Shown: piece after piece, positions 39,023 to 48,327 of the stretch
How positions within the stretch are numbered: position 1 is the stretch's first letter
How the letters are laid out: every line of letters begins with the position of its first letter
Assembly (NCBI RefSeq): GCF_001583435.1
Contig: NZ_CP013251.1
Coordinates: 1,548,342-1,612,341, forward strand
DNA length: 64,000 nucleotides
Direction: 5' to 3'
From: Endozoicomonas montiporae CL-33
GTDB taxonomy: Bacteria; Pseudomonadota; Gammaproteobacteria; Pseudomonadales; Endozoicomonadaceae
Program-made: the position numbers and the translations under genes
Notes under the pieces: generated by a model
Seen by the model: only the letters and a program-made list of their open reading frames with translations
The model's database searches: none
What the model was told of the DNA's origin: nothing

Positions 39023-39253
39023 ATGACGAACATGGAAAAAAGAACGGTCTTAAAAATCAGAGATAACCTTGTCAGCCTTTGCGTGTCGATAGTGATGATG
39101 TTCGGGTACTGGGTAGGATTGCTAATTGATGTAGTGCCACAACTGACTTTGATTATTGTCTTACCTGCATTCGTTATCTGGCAACTGTGCAATATTGCAT
39201 TGACCAGTTACTACTTGAAACCTTCCATACTCGCAGCAAGGGAAGAAACATAA
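39023..39253 (+). CDS. Two-helix membrane protein of unknown function
   Basis: A 76-residue product with two hydrophobic segments (LVSLCVSIVMMFGYWVGLL and LTLIIVLPAFVIWQLCNIAL), probably a hairpin in the inner membrane. No strong ribosome site is seen. Stop in attC 13. Small membrane proteins of this kind are common in cassette arrays. Confidence 0.6.
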   Translation: MTNMEKRTVLKIRDNLVSLCVSIVMMFGYWVGLLIDVVPQLTLIIVLPAFVIWQLCNIALTSYYLKPSILAAREET

Positions 39254-39334
39254 CGCCTGCTTCAGCCGCGCCGCCAACGGCGGCGTCGGGTGGAGGCGCG
39301 AAGCGCCGGAACGAACTGGAAGCATTTGTTATGT
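39248..39334 (+). repeat. attC 13
   Basis: R'' ACATAAC, R' GTTATGT; 87 bp; apart from R'' it looks the same as attC 7, and each precedes a copy of the triple zinc-finger cassette. Confidence 0.92.
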
Positions 39335-39354
39335 TGAATGGAGTAAGAAGCATA

Positions 39355-39581
39355 GTGAACATTTGTAGTGTTACTGAGTGCGACAAAGTAGTTTTAGCCA
39401 GAGGCTTGTGTGCAAAACATTATCGTCGCTGGCAACGTCATGGTGATGTGTTCACTATTAATAAATTACCAAATGGAACTTATGATCCTGTCTGTGAGAT
39501 TGAGGGGTGTAACAGAAAAACGCATTCCAATGGTTTATGCGCTACGCACCAAGCACGATTAAAGAAAATCGGCAGTCTTGC
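39355..39581 (+). pseudogene. Triple zinc-finger-like cassette, copy 2, truncated
   Basis: Same sequence as 36721 onward up to KKIGSLA, then cut by an IS21-family element at 39582. The third finger and the cassette's attC are gone. Confidence 0.85.
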
Positions 39582-39661
39582 TGCATATTCCGGTCAAAAT
39601 GAACACCTATTCCGGAAAGCGTGAACACCTCCGCTTCCCTAAGCATTGCCTCTCTTAATTT

Positions 39662-40557
39662 TTAGCTTGGGTGTTCACGATCATCCAGTTTTGCCCTTGT
39701 TTTTCTCATGGACTCTCCTTTGAGTTTTATCCGGTGGGCGTTGTGGGCCAGTCGATCCAGAATGGCGTCGGCCAGGGTGGCATCACCAATACTGTCATGC
39801 CACTTTGAGACCGGTAGTTGACTGGTTACGATGGTAGAACTGTGGTTATGACGGTCATCCATAATTTCTAGCAGGTCATTACGCTGGTTCTGGCTGAGTG
39901 GCTCCAATCCCCAGTCATCAAGGATCAGAAGGTCAACCCTGGCTAACTGTTTGAGTTGTTTACTGTAACTGCCATCACCATGGGCAATGGTCATTGCCTC
40001 CGGGTGCAATTAAAAGTGTTCCGAGAATGCTGAAATCATGATTTTTCGGAATTTTGTTCCGAGCATTTCTGCAGGGTTAGGGCTTTAAAAAATGGAAAAC
40101 CTAACATGTCAGGAACACTTTTAATTGCACCCATTGCCTCCAGTAATCTTGACGTACGGAAATAGCGAGTACTCAGGCCTCGCAGACAGGCACCATGTCC
40201 GAAGGCACAGCTCAACCAGCTTTTCCCTGTGCCGCAAGGGCCGGTAATCAGGAGGTTCTGTTTTCGTCTGAGCCAGTCACAGGTGACCAGTGTCGCCATC
40301 TGTGATTTGGTAATGCCCCGTGGCTGCTCATAGTCAATGTCTTCCAGCGTGGCAGACAGTTTGAACCGGGCTGCCCTGAGCAGTCTGGCCAGCCGTTTGT
40401 TGCTGCGGTCAGCGTCTTCCTGGTCGACCAGCAGGGCCAGTCGTTCTTCGAAGCTGAGTCCTTCGTAAGTGCCGGGTTGCTCCTGTTGCAGGGCAAGGGC
40501 TTCGGCCATGCCGCTCAGTCGCAGGCTACGTAACCGGGTCATCGTTTGATTGATCAT
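39662..40557 (-). pseudogene. istB: istB interrupted by a MITE
   Basis: Walker A ITGPCGTGKSWLSCAFGHGA lies in the right-hand part and [20 protein letters not shown] in the left. The frame RTSRLLEAM / [13 protein letters not shown] is restored when 40002-40132 and one 9-bp duplication are removed. Start is ATG 40557, just after the istA stop. Confidence 0.88.
40002..40132. mobile_element. 131-bp MITE inserted in istB
   Basis: Perfect 21-bp terminal inverted repeats beginning GGGTGCAATTAAAAGTGTTC, no coding capacity, and a 9-bp target duplication ATTGCCTCC (39993-40001, 40133-40141). The parent transposase is not in the window by end sequence. Confidence 0.92.
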
Positions 40558-40567
40558 ATCCTGCACC

Positions 40568-42124
40568 TCACTGGAAGAAGCCTGCGCCACGGATGTTTTC
40601 ATGGCTGCGTGTAACCCGTTCATTGTCGCTTTCCTGTGGCAACTCAATGGGTACCTTGTCCAGCCCGGATTTCAGGATGGAGCGTACATTGCCTACCCGA
40701 CGGCCTCCGGTTTTGATAGCCCGGTCGCAGGCGGCGTTCAGCCGCTGTTGTCCGTATTCACGCTCAAGGTTTAACAGTCCAAGGCAAGCCCGGTAAGCCT
40801 GCTCCTGGTGCTGCTTGCCGTCCAGTAACTGTCGGGTAAACCTCAGAACATCCGGCCCCAGCTTTTGCGCCCAGCGCAACAGCCGCCCCGGTGTCCACTG
40901 TTGCTGTTTCTGGTGGCGTTTCGGCATATGCTCCGGCTTGGTGGTGAAACCTCCGGCTGCGTATTGCCGGACATGGCTGGTGACCGGCTTGCCTTTGTAG
41001 AGGATCTGGACAGTATTATGGCTGCCACGGATTGCCACCTGCTCCCTGACCAGCTGGTGTGGCACGGAGTAGTAATGGCTGCTGAACTGCACGTGATAGT
41101 CAATGTTGACCCTGGCCATCTTGAACTCAAGGTACTCATAAGGCTGCCTGGGCAAGGGAGACAACGCAGGCCTGTCTAGCAACTCAAACTGGCTGCGCCG
41201 GCAACCGGGCAGCTGTTTGAATGGCCGGTGGTTCAGGTCTTCCAGCAGGCGTCGTATTTCCCAGTTCAGTTCTGACAGGGAGAAGAACGTTGTATGACGC
41301 AGACGCATTAAAATCCAGCGTTCCACCAGTTGTACACCGGCTTCTACCTTGGCCTTGTCTTTTGGCTTGTAAGGGCGTGCAGGCAGAATGGAGCAGCCGA
41401 AGTGTTCAGCCATGTGCTGGTAACTGCGGTTAATCTCCGGATCATAACGGCAGGCCTTGGTCACAGCACTGCGCAGGTTGTCCGGTACCAGCATTTCGGG
41501 AACTCCGCCAAAGAACTGGAACGCCCGGACCTGAGAACCAATAAAGTCTACCGAACCCTGGGTCCAGGTGGCTTCTGCGTAGGTATAATTGGACGCTCCC
41601 AACACCGCCACAAAGATCTGGGCAGGTGATGTCTCGCCCGTTTCCTTGCTGGCAATGGGAACAGTCAGCCCGGCGTAATCCACAAACAGCTTCTCGCCGC
41701 CCTTATGCTGTTGGCGCATAGAGCGTTTCTGCTTCTTGCACCACTCGTTGTAGCGGTGGCAGAACTGACTGTGGCTGTAGGCATTGTGGGGGTAAACTTC
41801 GCAGTACTCTTCCCAGAGCAGCTGTTTGGTCATGCCCTTACGCTTAAGGCTGCTGTGAACCTCCGTCCAGTCGGGTTCGATAAAGCCCTGGTGTTTGCGG
41901 TTTGATGTCTCAGGCGACAACCGGTTTATCAGGGCAGAGTCGTCCATATCGTCTGGCAAAGGCCAGGACAGCCCGGACTTTTCAAATAACTTCAGATACT
42001 TGCTGACCGCCCCGGTACTGACTCTGGCGCTGGCGGATATTTGCCGGGTAGACAGGTTGCACTCGTGGCGGAGTCGAAGGATTTCCCGAATTTTTCGCAT
42101 TGATAGCCTCTTTTCCTTTGGCAT
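40568..42124 (-). CDS. istA: IS21-family transposase IstA
   Basis: A 518-residue transposase: helix-turn-helix STRQISASARVSTGAVSKYL, DDE core with Asp in KLFVDYAGLTVPI, Asp in MLVPDNLRSAVTKA and Glu in KPKDKAKVEAGVQLVERWIL, then the C-terminal YSVPHQLVREQVAIR domain. It is a different IS21 lineage from the copies at 24.8 and 61.8 kb. Complete, but its IstB partner is broken. Confidence 0.92.
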   Translation of the reverse strand: MPKEKRLSMRKIREILRLRHECNLSTRQISASARVSTGAVSKYLKLFEKSGLSWPLPDDMDDSALINRLSPETSNRKHQGFIEPDWTEVHSSLKRKGMTKQLLWEEYCEVYPHNAYSHSQFCHRYNEWCKKQKRSMRQQHKGGEKLFVDYAGLTVPIASKETGETSPAQIFVAVLGASNYTYAEATWTQGSVDFIGSQVRAFQFFGGVPEMLVPDNLRSAVTKACRYDPEINRSYQHMAEHFGCSILPARPYKPKDKAKVEAGVQLVERWILMRLRHTTFFSLSELNWEIRRLLEDLNHRPFKQLPGCRRSQFELLDRPALSPLPRQPYEYLEFKMARVNIDYHVQFSSHYYSVPHQLVREQVAIRGSHNTVQILYKGKPVTSHVRQYAAGGFTTKPEHMPKRHQKQQQWTPGRLLRWAQKLGPDVLRFTRQLLDGKQHQEQAYRACLGLLNLEREYGQQRLNAACDRAIKTGGRRVGNVRSILKSGLDKVPIELPQESDNERVTRSHENIRGAGFFQ

Positions 42125-42375
42125 GGCCGTTTTCCCTGTTGTTGTGGAATAAGGAAAAGCGGCACAAGTTGAATGAAATCAATGCTTAAGGAGAGGATTT
42201 TGGTTCTTTCCGGGGATGATTCCGGTGTCGTGAACACTTATTCCGGCTTCGTGAACGGTGATTCCGGAAATTCGCAAAAAGTGTTCACGATAAAGCGGAA
42301 TGGGTGTTCACGGTTTTGCGGAAAGAGCGTTCACGATAAACCGGAGTGGGTGTTCACGGGAGGCCGGAATATGCA

Positions 42376-42443
42376 CCGCTGCCGCTTGCGGCAGTCGGGT
42401 GGAGTGGCGAAGCCACGGAACGTACTTGATGCATTTGTTATGT
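42376..42443 (+). repeat. attC 14, left half missing
   Basis: Begins mid-site at the IS edge and ends R' GTTATGT (42437-42443). Confidence 0.8.
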
Positions 42444-42683
42444 TTGCGCCCATCATATAAACAAAAAACTAAATAGAGGTTGATATGAATAATGACGAAA
42501 ATGAAAAACCAAATGCGCTTGAGCCAGAACACCTAACGTACCTTGATGAACTCAGGGAGTCCGGTGTAACCAATATGTTTGGTGCGAGCAGTTATCTTGA
42601 AGCTGAGTTTCCAGAGTTAGGAAGAAATGAAGCCAGAGATATTCTCATGTACTGGATGGCTACATTTGAAGACCCTCATTCGC

Positions 42684-44288
42684 CAGCAATTCCCGACAAA
42701 TATACGCCTTAAGACGTATACCCTGCTGCAGGGTGAACCATTTTTCGGATTTGCAGCAAACAACCTTCAGCCCAAAGCTGACATTCTGGATGAATTTTTC
42801 GCTCAGACACAGGCTCACCCCGGCAGCTATGAAGTATCTGGAATAACAGAACGGATATTATGACCAACTCCTTCAGAGGTTCTTGAGATTATTGCCATAA
42901 AAAAGTCTCGCCAAGAGTCAATGAAAAACCACTGAAACAGGCTTCTCATATGCTCCCAAAGCGCTTTTTTAGAGTGGCTTGCCGTCCAGGCTTTCTGAAA
43001 CAAGCAACACCCTAACTGTTCTATCTGATCAATAAGGAAGGCGGTAAACGTCAGGCAGGCAAAGTTTGTAGCCAAATGCTCCTTGCCGTGTCCGTAGTTG
43101 TGTTCGAGGTGGTAACCCTGTGTCTTGAGCGTGTTGAAGGTTTCATTTTCAATCTTCCATTTCGCACGGCCTCCGCGCATCACTCTGGTGACGCTGTCGT
43201 CAGTCAGTTGGATATCTGTTACCCAGACATTGGTGTATTTCTCGCCTTGGGGCTAATCTCAACATATTCCAGATAGTTGACCAGAACATCCTTGTGACTC
43301 TTGTTGATGGGAACGTTGTTGACGTATCTGAACCAGTGCCGGTAGCCGTCCTCATCAACGTATTCATAACGGTTAACCTCACCCCTGGCATCCAGAGTAT
43401 CAACCGCCTCAACCAATGACGCATGGTCGCTGTCCTTGGCCACCATAATGAAGCTGTACCCATAAGACTTGACCATTTTTATCGTCGGCCCATCTGAATA
43501 CAGGTCATCAAATGTCAGTACCAGTTTTAGTTTGGGATGTTCTCTGTAGACGTTTTCCAGCAACCGCTTTAGTGCGGTTTTTTCGCAATCGTTTTTAGAA
43601 GCATTGACCTGCTTGGTAATAGGCTCTGGCATCAGAGGCAAGACCTCTTTTTGTCCGGGCTTGACCAGACATATAGCCAACAGTTGGTGGTAATACTGGG
43701 GGGTATCAGTATCGGCTTTTTTGATACAACATTCAGGGCAGCTAATCTTGCCTGAAGCGAAATGCCCTGTACCATCCACTGGAGCCAGATAGCCTTCTTC
43801 AAAATACTGAAACTTTTTTAGCCACTTCGAACTCTGGACGTAAGAGAAGAGTGACTTGAAAAATGGCCTGAAATGATCAGTTTCAATAGGGTCAAGTATC
43901 TCCCGCAGATGGGTGTCACTGGGAATACGCTGAACGCCGTACATCTGGCGCAGGTTGTGAACAACCCTTGGATTTTTACATTCATGCTCAAAGCTCAGAA
44001 GTGAAGGGCATTTCATGTGCATCACAGCCAGACCGGACATTATTGCATCAGAGAGAAGAATTTTTTCCTTGCAATTATTGGGACGATGATCAGGTATTAG
44101 GGATGCTTGCTGGCGAACAGTATTGATTAACCGATCGACCAAAATTTTGTCTTGCTTAGCAGGCATAGAAATACGACAGTGAATGAGTACTGCATGAAAT
44201 TTAGCTCAAAGTTCAGGAATTTGCTTTTTTATGGGTCCTTCTCAGACCTTGGTACTGTTGGGCTGAATTAATTCGTCGGGAATTGCTG
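42684..44288 (-). mobile_element. Unclassified DDE-type IS, copy A (1605 bp)
   Basis: Ends CAGCAATTCCCGAC and GTCGGGAATTGCTG; 9-bp duplication CTCATTCGC at 42675-42683 and 44289-44297. Inverted relative to copy B at 58541-60146 and one base shorter. Confidence 0.93.
42827..44166 (-). pseudogene. Transposase of copy A, frameshifted
   Basis: Same as the 446-residue transposase at 58663 but one C is missing at about 43245 (CTCGCCTTGG in place of CTCGCCCTTGG), which splits it after EYVEISPK. Copy A could move only with help from copy B. Confidence 0.92.
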
Positions 44289-44305
44289 CTCATTCGCAGT
44301 GAGCA

Positions 44306-44364
44306 ACATAACGCCGTTTTCAGAGGCGTGCCGTAGGCACGTCCGCTGGAAAACTTTGGTAGGT
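44306..44364 (+). repeat. attC 15, damaged core
   Basis: R'' ACATAAC, GTTTTCAG / CTGGAAAAC; R' reads GGTAGGT as in attC 5; 59 bp. Confidence 0.83.
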
Positions 44365-44394
44365 TCACGAATTGCACAAGGCCGGAGAAAAATA

Positions 44395-44667
44395 ATGCCA
44401 AGATTTACAAAGAAGCCAGTGACCATAACAGCCGTACAATTCAATGGTTCATCAACTCATGCAGGGCAAATTGAAAACTGGATGAATGGTGGGGAAGAAC
44501 CACCGGAAGATTCGATTCACACCAGAGACATAGGCTTTCTCCATATTGAAACACTCGAAGGAACTATGGAAGCATCACCGAGCGACTGGATAATCAAAGG
44601 TGTTAATGGAGAGTTTTACCCCTGCAAACGAGACATTTTTGAAAAGACGTATGAACCCGCTGAGTGA
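44395..44667 (+). CDS. Phage-type cassette protein, intact copy
   Basis: A 90-residue protein (MPRFTKKPVTITAVQFNG ... IETLEGTMEASPSDWIIKGV ... EFYPCKRDIFEKTYEPAE). The family is frequent in phage genomes and of unknown function. GGAG lies eight bases before the ATG. The intact version of the frameshifted gene at 35451. Confidence 0.75.
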   Translation: MPRFTKKPVTITAVQFNGSSTHAGQIENWMNGGEEPPEDSIHTRDIGFLHIETLEGTMEASPSDWIIKGVNGEFYPCKRDIFEKTYEPAE

Positions 44668-44754
44668 ACATACCGCCTGGTTCAACCGCGCCGCCGACGG
44701 CGGCGTCGGGTGGAGGGGCGAAGCCCCGGAACGAATTGGAACCATTTGTTAGCT
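44668..44754 (+). repeat. attC 16, variant R''
   Basis: R'' ACATACC as in attC 6; TGGTTCAA / TTGGAACCA arms; R' GTTAGCT; 87 bp. Confidence 0.86.
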
Positions 44755-44759
44755 TCTGG

Positions 44760-44870
44760 TTATATCCGAGCTGGCAAAACTTTTGTTGTGATACTGAGAT
44801 CTTCAGTTAAAGGCATATAGCTTACAACCGTTTGCTCTTTTGTGGCTTCTTCAATAGTAAGCCCTCTCAT
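44760..44870 (-). CDS. 36-residue ORF coupled to the gene upstream
   Basis: MRGLTIEEATKEQTVVSYMP then LTEDLSITTKVLPARI. Its ATG overlaps the TGA of the preceding minus-strand gene (ATGA). Too short to place in a family; the overlap is the main support. Confidence 0.4.
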   Translation of the reverse strand: MRGLTIEEATKEQTVVSYMPLTEDLSITTKVLPARI

Positions 44871-45112
44871 AACGATGCGACCAGCACCTTTGCAACTTTA
44901 ATACCTGTTCCAACTAGTTCGATACCCTCACCACCGATGGTTTGGAAGTTGGTTAACTTAGGGGTTTTGAATTGCTCTGGCTCTATAAGAATGCCTGTAG
45001 TAGAACCGTATGATTCTAAGTATTCAATACCAAAATAATGTTCACTATTTTCAGTTATACGTCCTAACCCGAATATTTCATAAAAGGAGGCAAGTTCCGC
45101 CCAATCACTTGA
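44867..45112 (-). pseudogene. Minus-strand cassette gene cut by the IS1380 element
   Basis: Frame SSDWAELASFYEIFGLGRIT ... EYLESYGSTTGILIEPEQFK ... NFQTIGGEGIELVGTGIKVA, ending in TGA at 44867. The 5' end lies near the edge of the IS1380 element; the exact boundary is uncertain by about 50 bp. Family not recognised. Confidence 0.45.
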
Positions 45113-46740
45113 TATAATTGGGTCGACCAAAAGAAAGCTTCGGAAGAAGCAAACCGGAACTTGCCATGCCCAAATCTACACAAGAACAGCTTCGTTTTCA
45201 TCCCTCAAATGGAAAAACCATCCGGGCAGACTTCAATGGTGGGGAGTTATCTTCTGACTTTGGCACTCTGCTGCTACGGGAAACCATTCTGCAGAGCGGT
45301 CTTATCTGCAAAATGACTGATGCCATCAATGACAGACGCCATCAATCCTATATCGACCACTCCCTGAAAGAACTTCTGGTTCAGCGGGTTCTGCAAATGG
45401 CCTGCGGCTATGAAGATGCCAACGACAGTAACCGTTTGCGTAAAGACCCTATGTTCAAACTGGCCACTGGTCGCAATCCGTTGGACAGCGATAACCATCT
45501 CGCATCAGCGCCCACTTTTACCCGGCTGGGACAATCTATGACCCGCTCCGACATTTACAGGATGGCTGAAGCATTTGTGCATCACTTTATCAGCAGTTAC
45601 AAGCTGCCACCTCCGGTGATCGTTATCGATCTTGATCATACACCGGCCATTACTCATGGTGGCCAGCAGATGAACCTGTTTAATGCCAAATATCAGGACT
45701 ACTGCTACTTGCCCCTGATGATTTTTGAGGGACTCAGCGGCAAGCTGATTACGGCGATTCTTCGTCCGGGGAAAACCCCAACGGGCAAGGAAAATGCAGC
45801 CATTCTCGAACGGGTCATTCGGCTGCTTCGGAAAAAGTGGCCGAAAACCCATCTACTGGTTCGGGGAGACAGCCACTTCGCTCAACCAGAGTTAATGTGG
45901 GTGGTTCAGAATGCCCCTCATTCGGATTATGTCCTGGGCAAAGGTGCAGGCCACAAAACGGCTTTGCGGCCAAAAGCCAAAGAGTTGTTGGATGAAGCGC
46001 GTCAAGCTCTGAAGGTCAAGACTGAGCTGGCAAGACTGAACAACATGCCAGAACCTGATCGGCTCAGACTTTACGGGGAAGCAGAATACCAGGCCAAGAG
46101 CTGGAAAGGTCTCGATACCCGGATAATTTACAAGGCGGAGGTCAACCAAAAAGGCGACAACCCTCGTTTCATTGTGACGTCGATGAAGGAAGCTTCTCCA
46201 GAGGTAATTTATGAAGAGCTTTACTGTCCAAGAGGACAGGATGAGAACTTCATCAAACATCTGAAAAGTGATCTGTCCGGCGACAGATTGTCCGATCAGG
46301 GCTTTTTGGCTAACCATTTGAGAATGTTTTATGCCTGTGCCGCTTATGTTTTGCACTATGAGTTAAGAACCAAGACTTTGAAAGGTACGGAGCTGGAAAA
46401 AGCGCAGCCATCAACGGTGATCATGAAGCTCTGTAAAGTTGCAGTCAAAGTGGTTGAATATAAAGACCGAATTAAACTTCATCTGCCGCGTAGCTGCCCA
46501 TTCAAGAGGCTTTTGCAGCATGTGACAGAAGTCTTTTACCAGATGCCGATACTTCGACCGGGGTAGCAACTTTCATAAGACTCAATCAAGGTACATAGCA
46601 ACCAGATGAAAGAGCCTTGGGGCTTTCCGTTATCCTGAAATAGCAGGATTCGTTGATTAGCGTCTAATCTGTAAGCAAGTATGGGCTGCAATGTCTTTCA
46701 CATGGTTAACAGAGCAGCAGGCTTGCGGAAAAGTCCAAAA
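45113..46740 (+). mobile_element. IS1380-family element (ends approximate)
   Basis: A complete IS1380-type transposase with about 50-170 bp of noncoding sequence on each side. I could not fix the terminal repeats, so both ends are estimates. The stretch 46567-46740 holds no ORF and is taken as its 3' end. Confidence 0.65.
45166..46566 (+). CDS. IS1380-family transposase
   Basis: A 466-residue protein from ATG 45166 (MPKSTQEQLRFHPSNGKTIR). IRADFNGGELSSDFGTLLLR, VIVIDLDHTPAITHGGQQ, LLVRGDSHFAQPELM and YCPRGQDENFIKHLKSDLSG plus FLANHLRMFYACAAYVL are the family's conserved blocks. Complete. Confidence 0.92.
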   Translation: MPKSTQEQLRFHPSNGKTIRADFNGGELSSDFGTLLLRETILQSGLICKMTDAINDRRHQSYIDHSLKELLVQRVLQMACGYEDANDSNRLRKDPMFKLATGRNPLDSDNHLASAPTFTRLGQSMTRSDIYRMAEAFVHHFISSYKLPPPVIVIDLDHTPAITHGGQQMNLFNAKYQDYCYLPLMIFEGLSGKLITAILRPGKTPTGKENAAILERVIRLLRKKWPKTHLLVRGDSHFAQPELMWVVQNAPHSDYVLGKGAGHKTALRPKAKELLDEARQALKVKTELARLNNMPEPDRLRLYGEAEYQAKSWKGLDTRIIYKAEVNQKGDNPRFIVTSMKEASPEVIYEELYCPRGQDENFIKHLKSDLSGDRLSDQGFLANHLRMFYACAAYVLHYELRTKTLKGTELEKAQPSTVIMKLCKVAVKVVEYKDRIKLHLPRSCPFKRLLQHVTEVFYQMPILRPG

Positions 46741-47038
46741 TTAAGAGGATGGGATGGTAGTTGCTGCTTGTTTATGAAATATCCGGGCTAATGAAAATGA
46801 ACCGTTTTTACATGACAAATGACAACCATCAATTTTTATATCTAATGTTACGATCTCAATTTCATGAGGAGGATTTACCTTCAGTTTTAATGCTATTTTC
46901 CTTGGTTCACTTCTAATCGTAAGCTCGCTACCTGAAAATTCAACATCCCAATAATCTGTTGAACCTTTCCATTCATTGTTCTCTATTCTGAAAATTTCAT
47001 TTCCATGTTCATCACTGAAAACGCCACTAATACTATGA
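46741..47038 (-). pseudogene. Minus-strand cassette gene, 5' end cut by IS3
   Basis: Frame SISGVFSDEHGNEIFRIENN then EWKGSTDYWDVEFSGSELTI and LKLKVNPPHEIEIVTLDIKI, beta-rich and without known domain. Its start is lost at the IS3 edge (47039), and its last ~12 codons may belong to the IS1380 element. Confidence 0.5.
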
Positions 47039-47109
47039 TGGACCCCATAAACTGGACAGGTAGCTAAGTTAAGTTTTCTGGCTGTAAGATGACCCTGCAG
47101 GAGGGAATC

Positions 47110-47394
47110 ATGACAGCAAAAAGAAAACGACATAAGCCCGAATTTAAGGCACAGGTAGCACTCGAAGCCTACAAGGGCGAAAAGACCATAAACCAGCTGG
47201 CAAGCGAACACGAAGTTGCAGCCGTTCAGGTTAGCCAGTGGAAGCGACAGCTACTCCAGGGGGTTCCAGAAGTCTTCGGCAGGGCACGGCCAGAGGTAGA
47301 TCCAGATGTGCTCACTGCCCCCCTGTATCAGGAGATCGGACGGCTTAAAATGGAGCTGGACTGGTTGAAAAAAAAATCTGGCAATGTCCATTGA
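47110..47394 (+). CDS. IS3 OrfA
   Basis: A 94-residue helix-turn-helix protein (EFKAQVALEAYKGEKTINQL, then ASEHEVAAVQVSQWKRQLL) with a leucine-zipper-like tail. It overlaps orfB by 11 bp across an A-rich stretch (TTGAAAAAAAAATC), the usual slippery site for an OrfAB fusion. Confidence 0.9.
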   Translation: MTAKRKRHKPEFKAQVALEAYKGEKTINQLASEHEVAAVQVSQWKRQLLQGVPEVFGRARPEVDPDVLTAPLYQEIGRLKMELDWLKKKSGNVH

Positions 47395-48217
47395 TGACAA
47401 ACGGAGATGCATAGACCCGGATCACTCGAAGATCAGCATTCAGCGCCAATGTGAACTGGTTGGGTTAAGCAGGTCAAGCTGGTATTACCAAGCTTCTCCA
47501 GCTTTGGAAAGCCCTGAGAATCTGAATCTGATGAGGCTCATTGATGAGCAGTATACACGTACACCGTTTTACGGCAGTCGTAAGATAACTGCATGGCTGA
47601 ATGAGCAGGGCTTTCCGGTCAACAGGAAGCGTATACAGCGACTTATGAGGCTGATGGGCATACAGGCTGTCGGACCAAAACCGGGCACAAGCCTGAGAAA
47701 CAAAGAGCATAAGGTTTACCCGTACTTGTTGAACGGCGTTGATATTGTGAGACCCAATCAGGTCTGGAGTACTGATATTACGTACTGCCCGATGCCTCAG
47801 GGGTTTATGTATCTGGTTGCCATTATTGACTGGTACAGCCGTTACGTGGTCAGCTGGGAGCTGTCGAACACACTGGATGCAGACTTCTGTATTCATGCGC
47901 TGGGTCGAGCTTTGGAACAAGGTGAACCTGATATATTCAACACTGACCAAGGGTGTCAGTTTACCAGTAATGATTTTCTGGCACCTCTTCAGGAACGGGA
48001 AATACGTATCAGCATGGACGGGAAAGGGCGAGCACTGGATAACATTTTTGTCGAGAGGCTGTGGCGCTCCGTCAAACATGAATGGCTGTACACGCATGAA
48101 TTTCAGACTGTTCCAGAGCTTTATACTGGGCTGGATGAATACTTTGAGTTTTACAACACTGAACGATTACACCAGTCGTTGAGTTATAAAACGCCTAAGG
48201 CAATTCACTTTGCATGA
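47384..48217 (+). CDS. IS3 OrfB transposase
   Basis: A 277-residue rve-type integrase: HTH_21 segment FYGSRKITAWLNEQGFPVNR, Asp in QVWSTDITYCPMP, Asp in IFNTDQGCQFTSNDF and Glu in RALDNIFVERLWRSVKHEWL. Complete; the element may be mobile. Confidence 0.93.
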   Translation: MSIDDKRRCIDPDHSKISIQRQCELVGLSRSSWYYQASPALESPENLNLMRLIDEQYTRTPFYGSRKITAWLNEQGFPVNRKRIQRLMRLMGIQAVGPKPGTSLRNKEHKVYPYLLNGVDIVRPNQVWSTDITYCPMPQGFMYLVAIIDWYSRYVVSWELSNTLDADFCIHALGRALEQGEPDIFNTDQGCQFTSNDFLAPLQEREIRISMDGKGRALDNIFVERLWRSVKHEWLYTHEFQTVPELYTGLDEYFEFYNTERLHQSLSYKTPKAIHFA

Positions 48218-48283
48218 GGGCTTTGGACCACTGCCAGGACTTAACTTAAATTTGTTGGTTTACTGTCTTGACAGTGGGGTCCA

Positions 48284-48298
48284 CCATATTTGTTAGGT
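48284..48298 (+). repeat. attC 17, only the R' end left
   Basis: CCATATTTGTTAGGT with core GTTAGGT; the rest was replaced by the IS3 element. Confidence 0.65.
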
Positions 48299-48327
48299 AG
48301 CTGGTACACACTGGATAAGGAAACACA

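Larger units (their letters stand above)
39582..42375 (-). mobile_element. Second-type IS21-family element
   Basis: Ends TGCATATTCCGG and CCGGAATATGCA, with several internal copies of CCGG..GTGAACA-like motifs near both ends (transposase-binding repeats usual for IS21). No target duplication: left flank is mid-cassette, right flank is the middle of an attC. It carries istA, istB and a MITE. Confidence 0.85.
42485..44302 (+). pseudogene. Small phage-type cassette gene interrupted near its end
   Basis: MNNDENEKPNALEPEHLTYL then DELRESGVTNMFGASSYLEA and ARDILMYWMATFEDPHS. The IS at 42684-44288 hit within the last codons; removing it with one CTCATTCGC gives a 67-residue protein ending FEDPHSQ. 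With the IS in place the frame reads on to PAIPDKYTP, so a nearly full product could still be made. The YLDELRESGVTNMFGA core is a widely conserved small phage/cassette family of unknown function. Confidence 0.75.
47039..48283 (+). mobile_element. IS3-family element 2
   Basis: Ends TGGACCCCATAAACTG and, inverted, TGGACCCCACTGTC. No 3-bp duplication (TGA against CCA). Its right end lies inside an attC, its left in a coding frame. Confidence 0.85.
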
